From Tetramitus jugosus (lineage: Eukaryota; Heterolobosea; Eutetramitea; Acrasida; Vahlkampfiidae), in assembly GCA_937625935.1 (NCBI GenBank), contig OW569389.1, positions 1-64,000 of the forward strand: DNA of 64,000 bases, written 5' to 3'. Every line of letters begins with the position of its first letter. The stretch's first letter is position 1. The notes beneath the pieces are model-generated. The model had not been told where the DNA came from. It did no database searches and worked only from the letters and a program-made list of their open reading frames with translations. A program made the translations under genes and the position numbers. Below, piece after piece: positions 47,741 to 58,641 of this stretch.

Positions 47741-49165
47741 ATGGGTGCGTCCAATAGCAAAAGCCATGATAGCAATAACAATAGCTACAGCCGTAGCAAT
47801 AGTAATTCTGGCTCTCTTGTGATACGGCCAACTGCAGCTGCTGAAACCAGTGGTGAAAGCACAGGCAGAAAATCACATTCTACATCCTCATCATCCTCAT
47901 CTCCCTCTCTGCTGCACAGGAGGCGAATGAGCAAGATCATCCGGCTCAAAATTGGAAGCATTTCCAATGCGAGGAGCAAAGTTATCTCTGCAGCAAGCAG
48001 CGGAAGTGGTAGCGGCAGTCCTGTTCAAGCTCTCGTTAGAACACCGATCAAGAGGCTATTCGGATCTTCCGTCGCATCATACGGTGCCGGCTCACCTTTA
48101 TCTGCTTCCCAACAGGCCAAAAATTGCGGATTCGTCTGTAGCCTCGAAGATGAAATTCCGAACGAAGTACTGCTCCATATTTTGCAATTTTGTCCGCTCT
48201 CCGACGTATTACGATTCTCTGGTGTTAGCCGCCATTGCCACTCGTTGATCATTTCTGACCAAGAGTCGTTGCTCTGGTTATCCTTTTTCATGTGCTGTCA
48301 GAGAAATTTGTCATCAGATGCCGTGGTCCTTCATTCTTCCGCTTCCAACACCTCGAGTGTTGAAGAGGCCAATGAAGAGTCCACTGAACTAATACGCAAA
48401 AATGCGGGTCAATTATCTCTCGTATCCGATTCGAAGCTAAGCATGATGGATTCGGTGGAGCGAAGCGAGCGAATACTGCAAGAGGCACAAAGAATACTGT
48501 GTCGTATACGGTCGACTCAACCAGAGGAGACCTACATGTCTCAGGTTCAACAGTTTATGATGACCATGCGATTTGATACAAAGGTGCCAGTTGATCACCA
48601 GGAATTGCACTTTTCAGAGACGAAGCTCATGGTGCGAAGTCAACGTGGTGCACATTCGACCAATTCATGGGAAACTGTGCCCATGAACACTACTCTCTCA
48701 ATCAACAAGAAGAGAGTATTCTCATGGAAAGTTCGATGTGACTACATTGAGAAGAAGATGGGCAATTCTTGGTGGATTATCATCGGAGTCGAGAGTACAT
48801 TGTTCCCATGGACAAAACAAAACCATAGAACAGATGTCATTGGTTATGACACGAAGAGAGGACATCACGGATGTGGACTCATTGTAGGAACGGGAGAGAT
48901 TAGTCAAGGAGGAACCCGGACACCTACATACAATCAAACCGATCCAGACAATGAGATTAAGCAAGGTGATTGGATCGGAATGACTGTCAGATGTGGAAAG
49001 TACTCCACTCAGTCCATTTCCTTTTATCATCGTGGCAGAGAGATTTGCACTAGGACACTGAAGGGAAGTCATTCTCACAGTGACAAATTTAGGCCTTGTG
49101 TCAGTCTTACGAAGCGATCTCAAGTAACCATTGGATACTGGGATGGTGATCTGTCACAGTTGTAA
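47741..49165 (+). CDS. F-box protein with SPRY-like C-terminus and possible N-myristoylation
   Basis: The protein is 474 residues. It begins MGASNSKSHD, which fits an N-myristoylation site (Gly2, Ser6), so it may be membrane-tethered. A Ser-rich linker leads to an F-box at about 136-185 (EDEIPNEVLLHILQFCPLSD, then RFSGVSRHCHSL). The C-terminal third (about 325-472) reads like a SPRY fold (FSWKVRCDYIEKKMGNSWWI, GDWIGMTVRCG, SISFYHRGREI, RPCVSLTK, and the final GYWDGD). F-box/SPRY proteins select substrates for SCF-type ubiquitin ligases. Confidence 0.75.
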   Translation: MGASNSKSHDSNNNSYSRSNSNSGSLVIRPTAAAETSGESTGRKSHSTSSSSSSPSLLHRRRMSKIIRLKIGSISNARSKVISAASSGSGSGSPVQALVRTPIKRLFGSSVASYGAGSPLSASQQAKNCGFVCSLEDEIPNEVLLHILQFCPLSDVLRFSGVSRHCHSLIISDQESLLWLSFFMCCQRNLSSDAVVLHSSASNTSSVEEANEESTELIRKNAGQLSLVSDSKLSMMDSVERSERILQEAQRILCRIRSTQPEETYMSQVQQFMMTMRFDTKVPVDHQELHFSETKLMVRSQRGAHSTNSWETVPMNTTLSINKKRVFSWKVRCDYIEKKMGNSWWIIIGVESTLFPWTKQNHRTDVIGYDTKRGHHGCGLIVGTGEISQGGTRTPTYNQTDPDNEIKQGDWIGMTVRCGKYSTQSISFYHRGREICTRTLKGSHSHSDKFRPCVSLTKRSQVTIGYWDGDLSQL

Positions 49166-49282
49166 ATAGTGGAAAATACAAATGCGGTCGGGATATACAT
49201 GTAAGAATTGTATATTCTTATTATCGACTATAATTTTTGCTTTTTATAAAAGAATGTTAGGAACCTTAAGACGTGTTTTCCT

Positions 49283-52261
49283 TTAGTTGTAAGAATTCTG
49301 GTGGGATGCAGGAGGAGAATGTTTTCCGCTCGTTAAAAATGTTGTTTGTTTCAATTTCGAATGAGCTCTGCCCAACAACACTTGAAGCTGTCGCAGAGAA
49401 GCCTCATCGACTGAGATATCACCAACACTCGCTTCTGAGCGATCATCTGGGATCGAGTCACGATAATAGTCGTGTTGTTGACTGCTTTGGAAAGATGAGC
49501 TTGTTCGATTCATTCTCGATTCCTCTTCTCGTTGAGCAAACGAGTTATGATCCGTTCGTGTGCTATTGTTTCCAAAATTTAAACTCTTCACGCTTTCACT
49601 AATGCTAATGTTCATTGGTGGATCAGAACTCTCCCCAGCTCTACTTTTCATCAACATACTGTTGGAAATCAGACGCGATGGAGGAGAGTTTGGTACAGTG
49701 GATCTTCCTAAGTATGACGATTGATTCATTGTCGTGTTTCGGAAGTCGGGCTCTGTCTTCCTATACCTGTTGGCTGCTTCTGATCCCAATAAGTGTTTCT
49801 CTAGGAACTCGACGCGATCAGTGAGAGATGAGATCACCTGTTGAGATCGAATCAGCTTCGTGTTCAATTCTGTTGATGTTGAATCTAGAGTGTGTATGCT
49901 CTGTTCTTGCTGTGAAATTTGAGAATTCAAACCATTCTTAAATCTCTCTTCAATTGTTTTCATTTGGTCTGTTAACTCGATCCGAAGTGCTTTCATTTGC
50001 TCTTGAATCCGTGCTTCATGTTCCACCCTCAACTGTATTCCTTCTTCTTCCACCCATCTTTGCTCCTCTGCCATCTTGGCGATGACTTTTTGTTGTTGAT
50101 CTAATCGATCTTCTAACATGCGATGCATTGAATTGATCTCTCGTCCAGTATTGAAATCTACTTCGGATATCTTAAGATTTAACCTCTCTTCCAGATTAAG
50201 CATTTCTTGGCGCAATTTGGATTCAATCTCAACTTTTGCAAGCTCGATTGCAGAAGATGACTCCCTTATTATGGCGCTGGGTGGATTCAACTGACTAGGA
50301 CCGTCATAGTAAAGATGGCTATGTGAATTAGATTGATAGTTCATGCTGTTGTTCATGGATTGGTGATCGTGAATTGATACCAGTCTCATACTCTCTTCAA
50401 CAAGACCTTTGGCATACACTCTAACATTATCAATTTCATATTGCATATCTAAACCCAGTTTTGCAATTTGATGACTCAATCTCGCCTCTACCCCCGATAA
50501 ATCTATATGATTGTTGACGGAGTATGACACATCTCTTTTGGTTTCTTCGATGCTGTCCCGAAGTTGGTTCTGGTGTAGTTGAGGTGATGAGGGTTGAGAC
50601 TTGGGTTGTTTTACTGCTTGATGTTGTGAAACATTGACTTTGACTGACGGTTCTTCTGCCACTACTCTCTGCTTCTCTAATCGATCTGCAATTATTCTCT
50701 GGTACTCTATATCGTTAGCTAAGTCATTGTTGGGAATTAACCCTGAACTATACAAACTTTTAAGATCTCTCGTTATGTTTTCATATTCCCTAACTTCGGA
50801 ATCAGAATTGAAATAAGGCGGCTGTCCAGGTGATGTTCTGGAGTGATACCTACTAGGACTATCGCTATAGAGTTTGTAAGTAAAATGATCCTTTGAATAT
50901 TCGCGAGAATTATCCGTGTCGTTTTCTGTTTCTGTTGTGACACTCTTGGACTTCTGCTCGACAGTAGGTGGAGCTCCATCTATTTCTAGCAATATTCCTT
51001 GCATATCAAACTTTGTTAGCGATGTATTCTTCTTCAACATATCTGCGAGAGCCATGGCTCCCTGAACTCGAATCAAATTAGATCCTAGATACAGCTCCTG
51101 TACGTTGTTTCGATTCAAACTGAACTCTCTCGCAATTTCTTTCGCTCCCTCATCGTCGATTCTGTTGTTCCTTAAGTTCAATTTTAAGAGAAAGTTGTTG
51201 GTTCGTAATCCATGGACAATGCGAATTGCTCCCTTGGATGAAATTTTGTTACGACTCAAATCCAAATCTTTCATTGCAACATTGCGAGTCAACATGTCTC
51301 CAATAGCAGCTGCTCCATCATCGGCGATTCGGTTTTCTTTCAGATTCAAGTAACTACAATAGTAATTATCCTTTAATCCCTCCACCAGTAACTGAATACA
51401 CGCATCATCCAAATAATTGTGAGAAAGATCGAGAACCTTGATACGAGTGGAGGACAAGATATCGATCAACCGGCTCATTGCCAATTGAGAACGACTACCA
51501 GATGATTTGCCAATCTCATTCTCGAACAAGAACAGTTGAGTCAGGGCAGTTTTCGATGGGCTGCTCAATAGATTTTTACAAAGCTCTGATAGTATCTCGT
51601 CATCCAAACCAGAATCACCCAACGATAACTTTGTCAGTGTCGTGTTCACAGAAAAGAATGAAACAAACTCCAATGCAGCTTGTTTCTCAATAATACTGTG
51701 TGTCAAATCTAATTCTGTTATTGTTCTATTCTTTTTCATTGCATCACCAATTGCAACTAAATCATTACTCTCCTGTTCATGATGTTGTTAGAATCTTTGT
51801 TTGAACGAATGGACAAGATAAACCATATTCCTACTAAAACTACATACTAGAGGATTCTTTCTATTTGATAAAATGCATGACCTAGTGGAGCTGTTGCTCA
51901 ATGCTAACAAGAATTCTAAAACGGGTTCGACACCTAGATCGGAACACTTTTGAATATAGGACTCTCGTTCCTCGCTGTGCAATGAGGATGCAGGTGCAGA
52001 TGACTTACTTGGAGAAGGACTCTTGTTGGATAGTTTAGAGCTATTGACTGAGGAAGTCGTCGTATCTTCGTCATAGACATTGGGTTCAAAAGAAGGAGAG
52101 CAACCTACGGCGAATGAAATGGTAAGATCCTTGTTCTCCAAATGATAAATCATTAATAGCAATAACATACTAATCACATAATTGGGAGGAACATTGCCTC
52201 CTGGTGTTCTGGGCGATCTTGGAGAGGAAATTGCTGCAGAATTGGATCTCTTTCTGATCAT
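49283..52261 (-). CDS. Leucine-rich-repeat and coiled-coil protein, two exons, LRRC45-like
   Basis: Exon 1 (52261-51848) and exon 2 (51772-49283) are joined by a 75-base intron with GTATGT, a TTCTAAC branch-point-like element and AACAG. The joint keeps frame at KNPL-ESND, giving 967 residues. The ATG at 51739 would begin inside a repeat, which supports the splice. At least eight RNI-type LRRs follow (ITELDLTHS, LTKLSLGDSGLDDEIL, IKVLDLSHNYLDD, MKDLDLSRNKISSKGAI, LLKLNLRNNRIDDEGA, VQELYLGSNLI). Then come a Ser-rich linker and long coiled coils (about 560-830), with a short Ser/Asn tail. RNI repeats followed by coiled coil match centrosomal LRRC45; the N-terminal GVEPVLEFLLAL resembles that family, but this is tentative. 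Confidence 0.7.
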
Positions 52262-52500
52262 TTGGATACAAACTTCAATTGTTCACAATAGAATCAAAAC
52301 GTTCTGGCAATGAAAATCGTTCTTGTTCTCCGCTTTTGATGAGAATTATAGACGTTAGCCGTTATATTTAAGTTTGACATGCCTGTCGAAGAAAATGTAA
52401 GAAATGTAAGAAAACATCTATTGTTATATACAATCGAACCCATACATTGCAGTTCTTATTTAATACACAGTGCGAGCTTACGATTAGTTAAAACAGTGTT

Positions 52501-53874
52501 CTATTCCTTCATTGGCTCCGTCTTTCTCTTAGAATCATCATCATCATCACCATCATCAGCAGCATCTTCATCATCTTGAAGGAACACCTTTGCAATGTTC
52601 ATTGAAAATGCTGATGGTGGAGAAGCAACACTATTGACCGAAGGAGATTGCTTCATCTTCTTTGCAATGACATCACCAATCGTCAAAAGCACATAGTTTA
52701 AACACTTTTTGACAAAGTAAAAAATGGGCAACGGTTTCGTATCGGGTGCCACAGGAGGCGGATTGGCCATCATTGCCAACACGATAAAAATCGGAAACAA
52801 CATTGCCCAGACACCAGCATTAATAAAGAATGGGAAAAAGTAACTTGTGAGAGCGTTGGGTGCTCCAAATCCCAACATGTACGCCCAATGTCTCTCAAAA
52901 TAGTTTAATCTCTGTTGCGTGTTATAATTCTTGTATGTCCACACATAGTCGAACGCATAGAACGCATAGAGCCAACTCGTTAGACACAATGATACAATTG
53001 GTCCAATAAAACTAGGCAAACTGCCCAATAAATTCATTTGCAACAAAAATACGAGCAACAATATGCTTCGATAGATGCCATCGGACACTTTATCCACAAT
53101 CACTGTCCTCGTTCTCGTCACATCATCCATTCCACTACTACTACTATTACTACTACTACTATTACTACTACTATTACTATTACCACTATTATTGTTACTC
53201 TTCAATGATGATGAAAAATCATCACTATTATTATTGAAACTATTTCTTGTGGAAGCTCTGTGATTTCGAAGATGAGCCACTTTTTGTGAATAACGATATG
53301 CCAAATCAGCCACATGATTGTACCATGATGTACACAGAGCTAAACTAATCGTGTACATTGGCCACATCCAAAACATGTTTTTTATAGAGAGATACAGTAT
53401 GGATAATAGTCCACTTCCTGTTGTTCTTGTTCTCGTCATTTCATCATTATGAGATGATGATGATGATGATGATGAAGAAGCAGTGATGGCTGAACCAATC
53501 AAGTGAAAAAAAAGTGGTGAAAAAATGTAGTCTAGGACGAGGATACTACCTACAAAGATGAGTCCATTCAATAGGAAACAACTCCTGAAAATGACTTGAA
53601 ATTTGGGTGATTTAGCAAATAGCTTCAACAAGTGAGTAATGTTGGAGGCGTCACTCCATCCCTTTGATAATTGATACCATGTGTCATTCATCATCTTCAT
53701 GTTGTTTTTCTTGTTGTTGTTGTTGTTATTGTAGCTTACACGTTTTTTCGTGATGGTGGATTTGTTGTTGTTACTATTGGTGTCATTTGTGGGAGAATCT
53801 GATGATGGGAGAACAACAACAGTTTTTTTTCGAGTTGTTGTTGTTGTTGGTGTGGTGATAGCATCATCAGACAT
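52501..53874 (-). CDS. EI24: EI24 (autophagy-linked ER membrane protein)
   Basis: The first ATG is at 53874 (MSDDAITTP), giving 457 residues. The frame is open further upstream. After a Thr/Asn-rich N-terminus comes the EI24 core: VIFRSCFLLNGLIFVGSILVLDY, FWMWPMYTISLALCTSWYNHVADLAY, a Ser/Asn-rich insert, LLLVFLLQMNLLGSLPSFIGPIVSLCLTS then YAFYAFDY, and RLNYFERHWAYMLGFGAP, closely matching the human string RLSNIERNWPYYFGFGLP. Metazoan EI24 sits in the ER, acts in autophagy and binds nuclear import factors. The long Ser/Asn insert between helices is lineage-specific. Confidence 0.85.
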   Translation of the reverse strand: MSDDAITTPTTTTTRKKTVVVLPSSDSPTNDTNSNNNKSTITKKRVSYNNNNNNKKNNMKMMNDTWYQLSKGWSDASNITHLLKLFAKSPKFQVIFRSCFLLNGLIFVGSILVLDYIFSPLFFHLIGSAITASSSSSSSSSHNDEMTRTRTTGSGLLSILYLSIKNMFWMWPMYTISLALCTSWYNHVADLAYRYSQKVAHLRNHRASTRNSFNNNSDDFSSSLKSNNNSGNSNSSSNSSSSNSSSSGMDDVTRTRTVIVDKVSDGIYRSILLLVFLLQMNLLGSLPSFIGPIVSLCLTSWLYAFYAFDYVWTYKNYNTQQRLNYFERHWAYMLGFGAPNALTSYFFPFFINAGVWAMLFPIFIVLAMMANPPPVAPDTKPLPIFYFVKKCLNYVLLTIGDVIAKKMKQSPSVNSVASPPSAFSMNIAKVFLQDDEDAADDGDDDDDSKRKTEPMKE

Positions 53875-54302
53875 TGTGTGACAGCTCAAGTTGTGTGTTG
53901 GTGGTTGTTGGCGAAATGAAACCAAAAAGCTTTTTTTTCGAGTCGCCAGGAAGGAGGTGATACAACTTCATGTGATGAAGAGTTTTCTGAGGAACGGAGA
54001 TTGACCTATTCAGCCGTGTCACTGAATCAGATGTTCAACTAGACAATCTTCAGTGGATAGTTTTACTCCCAGGTCAAGTTCGTCCATGGAACCGATCGGT
54101 TTCCTGTAGTCATGATTGTAAAAACCATCCTGCTTCCTTCTTTTGATTGAAGTTCGGAAAGTTGGCGCCAACAAGAAAAAATCGTTCTTTTACGCTAATC
54201 ACCAACCGATTCTCACCCAAACCAAGAGACAAAAAAAACCAACAACAACGTGAGAAACAACACCCATCAACAACCAACAACCAATATATACAAAAACCAA
54301 CA
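53875..54302. promoter_or_regulatory. Divergent region between EI24 and a putative DNA-binding protein
   Basis: 428 bases between the two start codons. It contains the palindrome TTGGCGCCAA at 54162-54171 and an AATATATA TATA-like element at about 54285, close to the plus-strand ATG. The palindrome matches the one in the importin intron. Confidence 0.5.
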
Positions 54303-55691
54303 ATGGAACAAAAACTAAGTCAAAATGGATGGAAAATGATCAAAAATTCTTCTCAAAACGATGTAGGTGTAACCGTACATGATATTGATTTCAGTTATCA
54401 TACCAGAACTGATGATCCTTGTAGTGTCATTCCTGATAAATTTTATAGCTCTCTTAAATATCAAGTAAAGGTATCGTTTACGTGTTCTTGTAAGGAACCA
54501 TTGGACATGGTCATGTGCCATGCTCAAGTCGTTGATGAAGACGGTGAAGAAGTGATCAAAAATGGAGAAACAATTTTGGCTGGTAAGTCTTCTCTTGCTC
54601 TTCAACCTAATCCAACTACAAAAACTTCAAAAAATGTGAAGAAAATTCAATTGAAGAGAAATTCTTCCTCCTTTAATAGTAGTAGCGTGAATCAACTCGG
54701 TGGAGATGCCAGTGGTCAAGTGCTGCCCAAACTACTCACTACCACAACCAAGATGCAGATTACGGATGTGTCCTATCATCACTCCAAGAAGAGCTTTTGT
54801 CTTCAATTGTCATTTGCTGCTCCATTGAACAATTTTGCAAGCCCTATTGTCATTCTTCGGAGTAGACCATTCCAAGTCTATGCCAGAAGAAACAATTACA
54901 AGCCAAAAAAGGAGAACAAGGTTGCTCTTGCTGCTCCCGTCTGTGCACCTGCTTCTTCCTCTCCACTGCTGAGTGAATCAAGTGTTTTCCACATGATGAA
55001 CACACCTGCACCCATCACATTATCCAAGAGAGTGAGATCATCTCAAGCAGATGATGAACAAGCAGTCAACAAGAGAATCAAATTGTCATCACCTCTCACA
55101 GATGACAATCATCCTACTATTACTCATGATACGAATAATGATTCATGGCTCATGAACAGTGGAAATGAACATTCAATTGATCACATCATGTTGGGCAATC
55201 ATCAACTCAGTCTAGATCAATACATGAAGGCACTCGTGGATTTCTCCAAAACGATTCAACTCAATGACAATCATCATGATGTGCCTCTTGCGTCCACATT
55301 TGAGCAGGATTGTCTCGATTTTAGTGATGACTTGCCTGCGTCATCGATACCTCATTCATCACACGAATACTACACTTCAACATCAGATGAAGCATCATTG
55401 AAAAAATACATGATTGGTGAAGACCATCAACAATCATCAGAAGACTACCAGAGCATGGTACCAAAAGGTACTTGTTATTTTGAAGATTTTTTTTCAGATG
55501 ATTTCACAAACCATTATACTAACAATGATACAGCTATTGTGTTTCATGAAGAACCAACAGTAGAAAGCAGTCAATCAGAAGAAGAAGATGAGATTGATAT
55601 CCTGTCCAACAACAACATGGACAAGAATGATTCATTGTTTAGTCACACTCCAAGTCATAGCCATTACCTATTGGCTCAAGATCTGTGGTAA
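54303..55691 (+). CDS. Putative immunoglobulin-fold DNA-binding protein
   Basis: The likely start is ATG 54303, just downstream of a TATA-like element. The open frame runs upstream without an ATG. There are 462 residues. The N-terminal 200 hold a beta-rich domain: YQVKVSFTCSCKEPLDMVMC, VDEDGEEVIKNG, then MQITDVSYHHSKKSFCLQLSF and ASPIVILRSRPFQVYARR. The C-terminal half is acidic and low complexity (Asp/Asn/His/Ser). Two-strand pairs ending in SRPFxVxARR recall Rel/p53-type Ig-fold transcription factors, where that Arg-rich end contacts DNA. I have no family name I can defend; the acidic tail fits an activation domain. Confidence 0.5.
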   Translation: MEQKLSQNGWKMIKNSSQNDVGVTVHDIDFSYHTRTDDPCSVIPDKFYSSLKYQVKVSFTCSCKEPLDMVMCHAQVVDEDGEEVIKNGETILAGKSSLALQPNPTTKTSKNVKKIQLKRNSSSFNSSSVNQLGGDASGQVLPKLLTTTTKMQITDVSYHHSKKSFCLQLSFAAPLNNFASPIVILRSRPFQVYARRNNYKPKKENKVALAAPVCAPASSSPLLSESSVFHMMNTPAPITLSKRVRSSQADDEQAVNKRIKLSSPLTDDNHPTITHDTNNDSWLMNSGNEHSIDHIMLGNHQLSLDQYMKALVDFSKTIQLNDNHHDVPLASTFEQDCLDFSDDLPASSIPHSSHEYYTSTSDEASLKKYMIGEDHQQSSEDYQSMVPKGTCYFEDFFSDDFTNHYTNNDTAIVFHEEPTVESSQSEEEDEIDILSNNNMDKNDSLFSHTPSHSHYLLAQDLW

Positions 55692-56151
55692 TCATTCATA
55701 AGAGATGTGTGTTATTTTGTAGTGTTATTGTGGTTGCAACAACCAGATACCTCTAACTCTCTTTGTGCAAGATTCTTTTTGCAATTTACATGTTTCTCGA
55801 GAATGCTTCAAACAAATTCTCAACAGAACAGACAGACTTGATGAACAAACAGGTGTGAACGAGTGTGTGGACAAAAACTCCTCCAGTTTACGATTGACAA
55901 CTGTGTGTAAATATCAACCTTCTTTTTCATATGTTATAGCTCTTGCATCTCTTCTTTACTGACCTTTTTCTATCTCAGAATGTCTTTGTAAGTACTTTCG
56001 CGTTTTGGCGTGTCTTTTGTTCCTTTTTGTTTTGTGTGGTGGTCTCTGGTTGGGCCTTTTCTTTGGGTCCTTGTTTCTTCTGTGGTCGTAGTGCGTCTTA
56101 TCGGAATAAAAAACTGTTATTTGATCTGAAGTATGAGGTTTTATTTTATAA
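55692..56151. other. Intergenic, nothing recognised
   Basis: 460 bases between two same-strand genes. AT-rich with several short frames. TTTTATTTTATAA at about 56141-56153 lies next to the TTC38 ATG and could be a TATA-like promoter element or part of the leader. Confidence 0.4.
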
Positions 56152-58641
56152 ATGGACTTGGGAATGTCCCAGGATGGAAACAAAGTTACCAATATGCAAA
56201 AACGAGCATTACCACTACCCAGCATGACAGTATTGTCCAATGGAGTTTGGATTCCAATGCGCAAAAGGCATGGTGTGCACACAGTTCAAAAGCGTGAATT
56301 CACCACAACCAAAACATTGGTCACTACAACAGCTGCACCGAACCATCATATCATCATGCCAAGTAGTAGTAGCTCACGAAATTCCACAACAGTTCAAACA
56401 ACGATCTATCGGGCAGGAAGCATCTATTCGATCGAAAAGATCAAAAAATCCACCACCCAAAAATCAAAAAACAATTATTGGTTCAATCATTATACTCTGA
56501 CAAGAATGAACAATTCTTTACCAACAACAACAACAACAACATCATCATCATCACAACTGCAAGAACAACAAAAACTGCATGTGAGCACAGAAGATGCCCT
56601 ATTGCATCACACACTCATGTACTCCAAATCTTCTCTCGTTTGTCATTACACGAATCAACTAGAGAATGAGATGACGTGTCTCACAGAGTACCTTGATCAT
56701 CATGAGAATGGTGGTGATGATCATCGCACAACAAGAACAACAATCAGTCATCATACTGCTAGTAGTAGTAGTAGTAGTAGTGATGTTCTCTTTAATCAAA
56801 ATGTGAATCTATTGTTTAGATATCACTGTATTCTTGTTGGTGTTCACTTGTTGAATGGCAATTTGGACAAGGCTCATTATCATGCATCAGAGCTCGAGAG
56901 GATGCTCACAAGAGATCAAGATGAAAATCATGATCATAACAACAAGAACAAGAACAAGAACAAGAATAGTAGTAACGGAAGGGAGGAAGACGTGTTAGCT
57001 TCCAACGCACAAAACGGTAGTTGGAAGCTCTCAGAAGAGAACAAATTATTTAGCGGTTGTTTGTTCGGTTGGTTGTACGGTGATTTGGAGCGCGCCATTT
57101 GTATTCACGAAACGCTCATTCAGAAATTTCCCCGAAATTTGTTTTGCTTGTTTTTTGTGTATCAGCATGCGATTGTATTGTATCGCTTGCGTTGGTTGTG
57201 CGACATGTTTGATCAATACATTGCGCCAGCTTTTTCGTTGGATGCTCCGAGCTCGAAAAATTGGACGCGACAATCCATGGAGGACAACCAGAAAAATTGG
57301 ATTGATTTTCAGTTTGGCTATTATGTCAAGGGCATGTACTGTTTCGTTCTCGAAGAAATGAACCAAATGGAGAAGGCGGAGAAAACAGGATGGGACGCGT
57401 TGGAACATTACAATGACTTTACAAAGTTTGTATCGGGGAACAAGGAAGCGGTTTCTGGAGTAGACAGTGATCATTTGGAGTTTATTCAACCATGGGCTCA
57501 CCATAGCTTGTGTCACGTGTTTCATACCAATGGTCGCTTCACCGAGGGAATCGACTTTATGGAGTTGCATCGCAACGATTGGAACACGTGCAATGCATTC
57601 TTGCAGACGCACAACAATTGGCACTTGGCACTGTTGTATTTGGATCGAAATCATGCCGGAGACTTGGACAAGTGCATGCAATTGTACAAGCAACACATTT
57701 GGATTGATCAGAGCTTTGATGAACGAGAGGATGCTGATCAATCAGGAGAAAACAGTTGGAAGGATGATGCTGGAGTGCAGTGCGGTGCAGTGAATTTGCT
57801 GTGGAAGATGGATTTTTGTCAGATTGCCAATCAGATGAACAACAATTCTTCTCAAAAGGGTTCGTTGATTGATCATTCAATGGATATCTTGTGGGACGAT
57901 TTGTCAAGTTACTGCGAACAATTGATTGACAAGCATTTGAGTGGTTATATCGATTTTCATTATGCGTACTTGTTGGCCAGAAATTATCTGAGAGGCTTGT
58001 GCAGCAAAGAGGACATTCACGATTTTGATGAAGCGCTGGTGAATCAGACTATTCCTGATTCCAATGACAATCTATACATGAAGAACAAGAGAAATGTGAC
58101 GAGAGATATGGTCATACCTATTGCTCGAGGAATTATTTACTACTTGTCTCAGCAATTCGAAGAGTCGTATCAACAAATGAGACATTTGTTTGAGCAGAAT
58201 TTGGATACTGGTTTTCTTGGAAATCCAAACTATAAACACAATGGATTAGGTGGATCACAGGCTCAGAGAGAAGTATTAGGGGACTTGTGGGTTCAAGTGC
58301 TGATCGAGAGTGGCAGGAATAAGCAAGCAGTGCAGGAGTTAAAGACGAGACATGACTATCAAGCAAGTACAAAGGATGACGATCGATATGAAATGGCTTC
58401 TATATCGAAGAATCAATTCCAATTGGCATCTCGAAATGAACACCTAAAGCAAGAACAAGTCGAAAAGATCAACTTGGAACGCGCGTTTACTTTCAAGCAA
58501 CCAATGACTGCTTCGTTAGAATCAACAAGAGCAACATCATTGCCAAAGTCACCCAGAGAGCACAAACACAAAGGTCCAATTACATCACAAATATCAGGTG
58601 AAAGTGAAGATACAGTATCGTCCATGGCTGCTAACTCTTAG
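56152..58641 (+). CDS. TTC38: TTC38-like tetratricopeptide protein
   Basis: The protein is 829 residues, with a lineage-specific N-terminus rich in Ser/Thr/Asn. The middle and C-terminal part follow the TTC38 pattern: YWDALEHY-like helix pairs, then IQPWAHHSLCHVFHTNGRFTEGIDFM, NNWHLALLYLDRNHAGDLDKCMQLY (human: [21 protein letters not shown]) and YAYLLARNYL. TPR proteins of this family have no known enzyme activity; human TTC38 is poorly characterised. The segment 500-600 is the strongest match. Runs of Asn/Lys (about 265-275) come from AAC/AAG triplets. Confidence 0.75.
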   Translation: MDLGMSQDGNKVTNMQKRALPLPSMTVLSNGVWIPMRKRHGVHTVQKREFTTTKTLVTTTAAPNHHIIMPSSSSSRNSTTVQTTIYRAGSIYSIEKIKKSTTQKSKNNYWFNHYTLTRMNNSLPTTTTTTSSSSQLQEQQKLHVSTEDALLHHTLMYSKSSLVCHYTNQLENEMTCLTEYLDHHENGGDDHRTTRTTISHHTASSSSSSSDVLFNQNVNLLFRYHCILVGVHLLNGNLDKAHYHASELERMLTRDQDENHDHNNKNKNKNKNSSNGREEDVLASNAQNGSWKLSEENKLFSGCLFGWLYGDLERAICIHETLIQKFPRNLFCLFFVYQHAIVLYRLRWLCDMFDQYIAPAFSLDAPSSKNWTRQSMEDNQKNWIDFQFGYYVKGMYCFVLEEMNQMEKAEKTGWDALEHYNDFTKFVSGNKEAVSGVDSDHLEFIQPWAHHSLCHVFHTNGRFTEGIDFMELHRNDWNTCNAFLQTHNNWHLALLYLDRNHAGDLDKCMQLYKQHIWIDQSFDEREDADQSGENSWKDDAGVQCGAVNLLWKMDFCQIANQMNNNSSQKGSLIDHSMDILWDDLSSYCEQLIDKHLSGYIDFHYAYLLARNYLRGLCSKEDIHDFDEALVNQTIPDSNDNLYMKNKRNVTRDMVIPIARGIIYYLSQQFEESYQQMRHLFEQNLDTGFLGNPNYKHNGLGGSQAQREVLGDLWVQVLIESGRNKQAVQELKTRHDYQASTKDDDRYEMASISKNQFQLASRNEHLKQEQVEKINLERAFTFKQPMTASLESTRATSLPKSPREHKHKGPITSQISGESEDTVSSMAANS

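Noticed and set aside
49283-51739. Using ATG 51739 as the true start of the LRR protein
   Set aside because: That start cuts through a repeat. A 75-base intron with good splice signals joins a further exon to the same repeat series.
1208-51935. Short GGTTCGA-type strings as tRNA B boxes
   Set aside because: None had a matching A box and cloverleaf at the right distance, and most fall inside coding regions.
57046-57741. 231-codon minus-strand frame
   Set aside because: It is antisense to the well-matched TTC38-like gene and has no domain.
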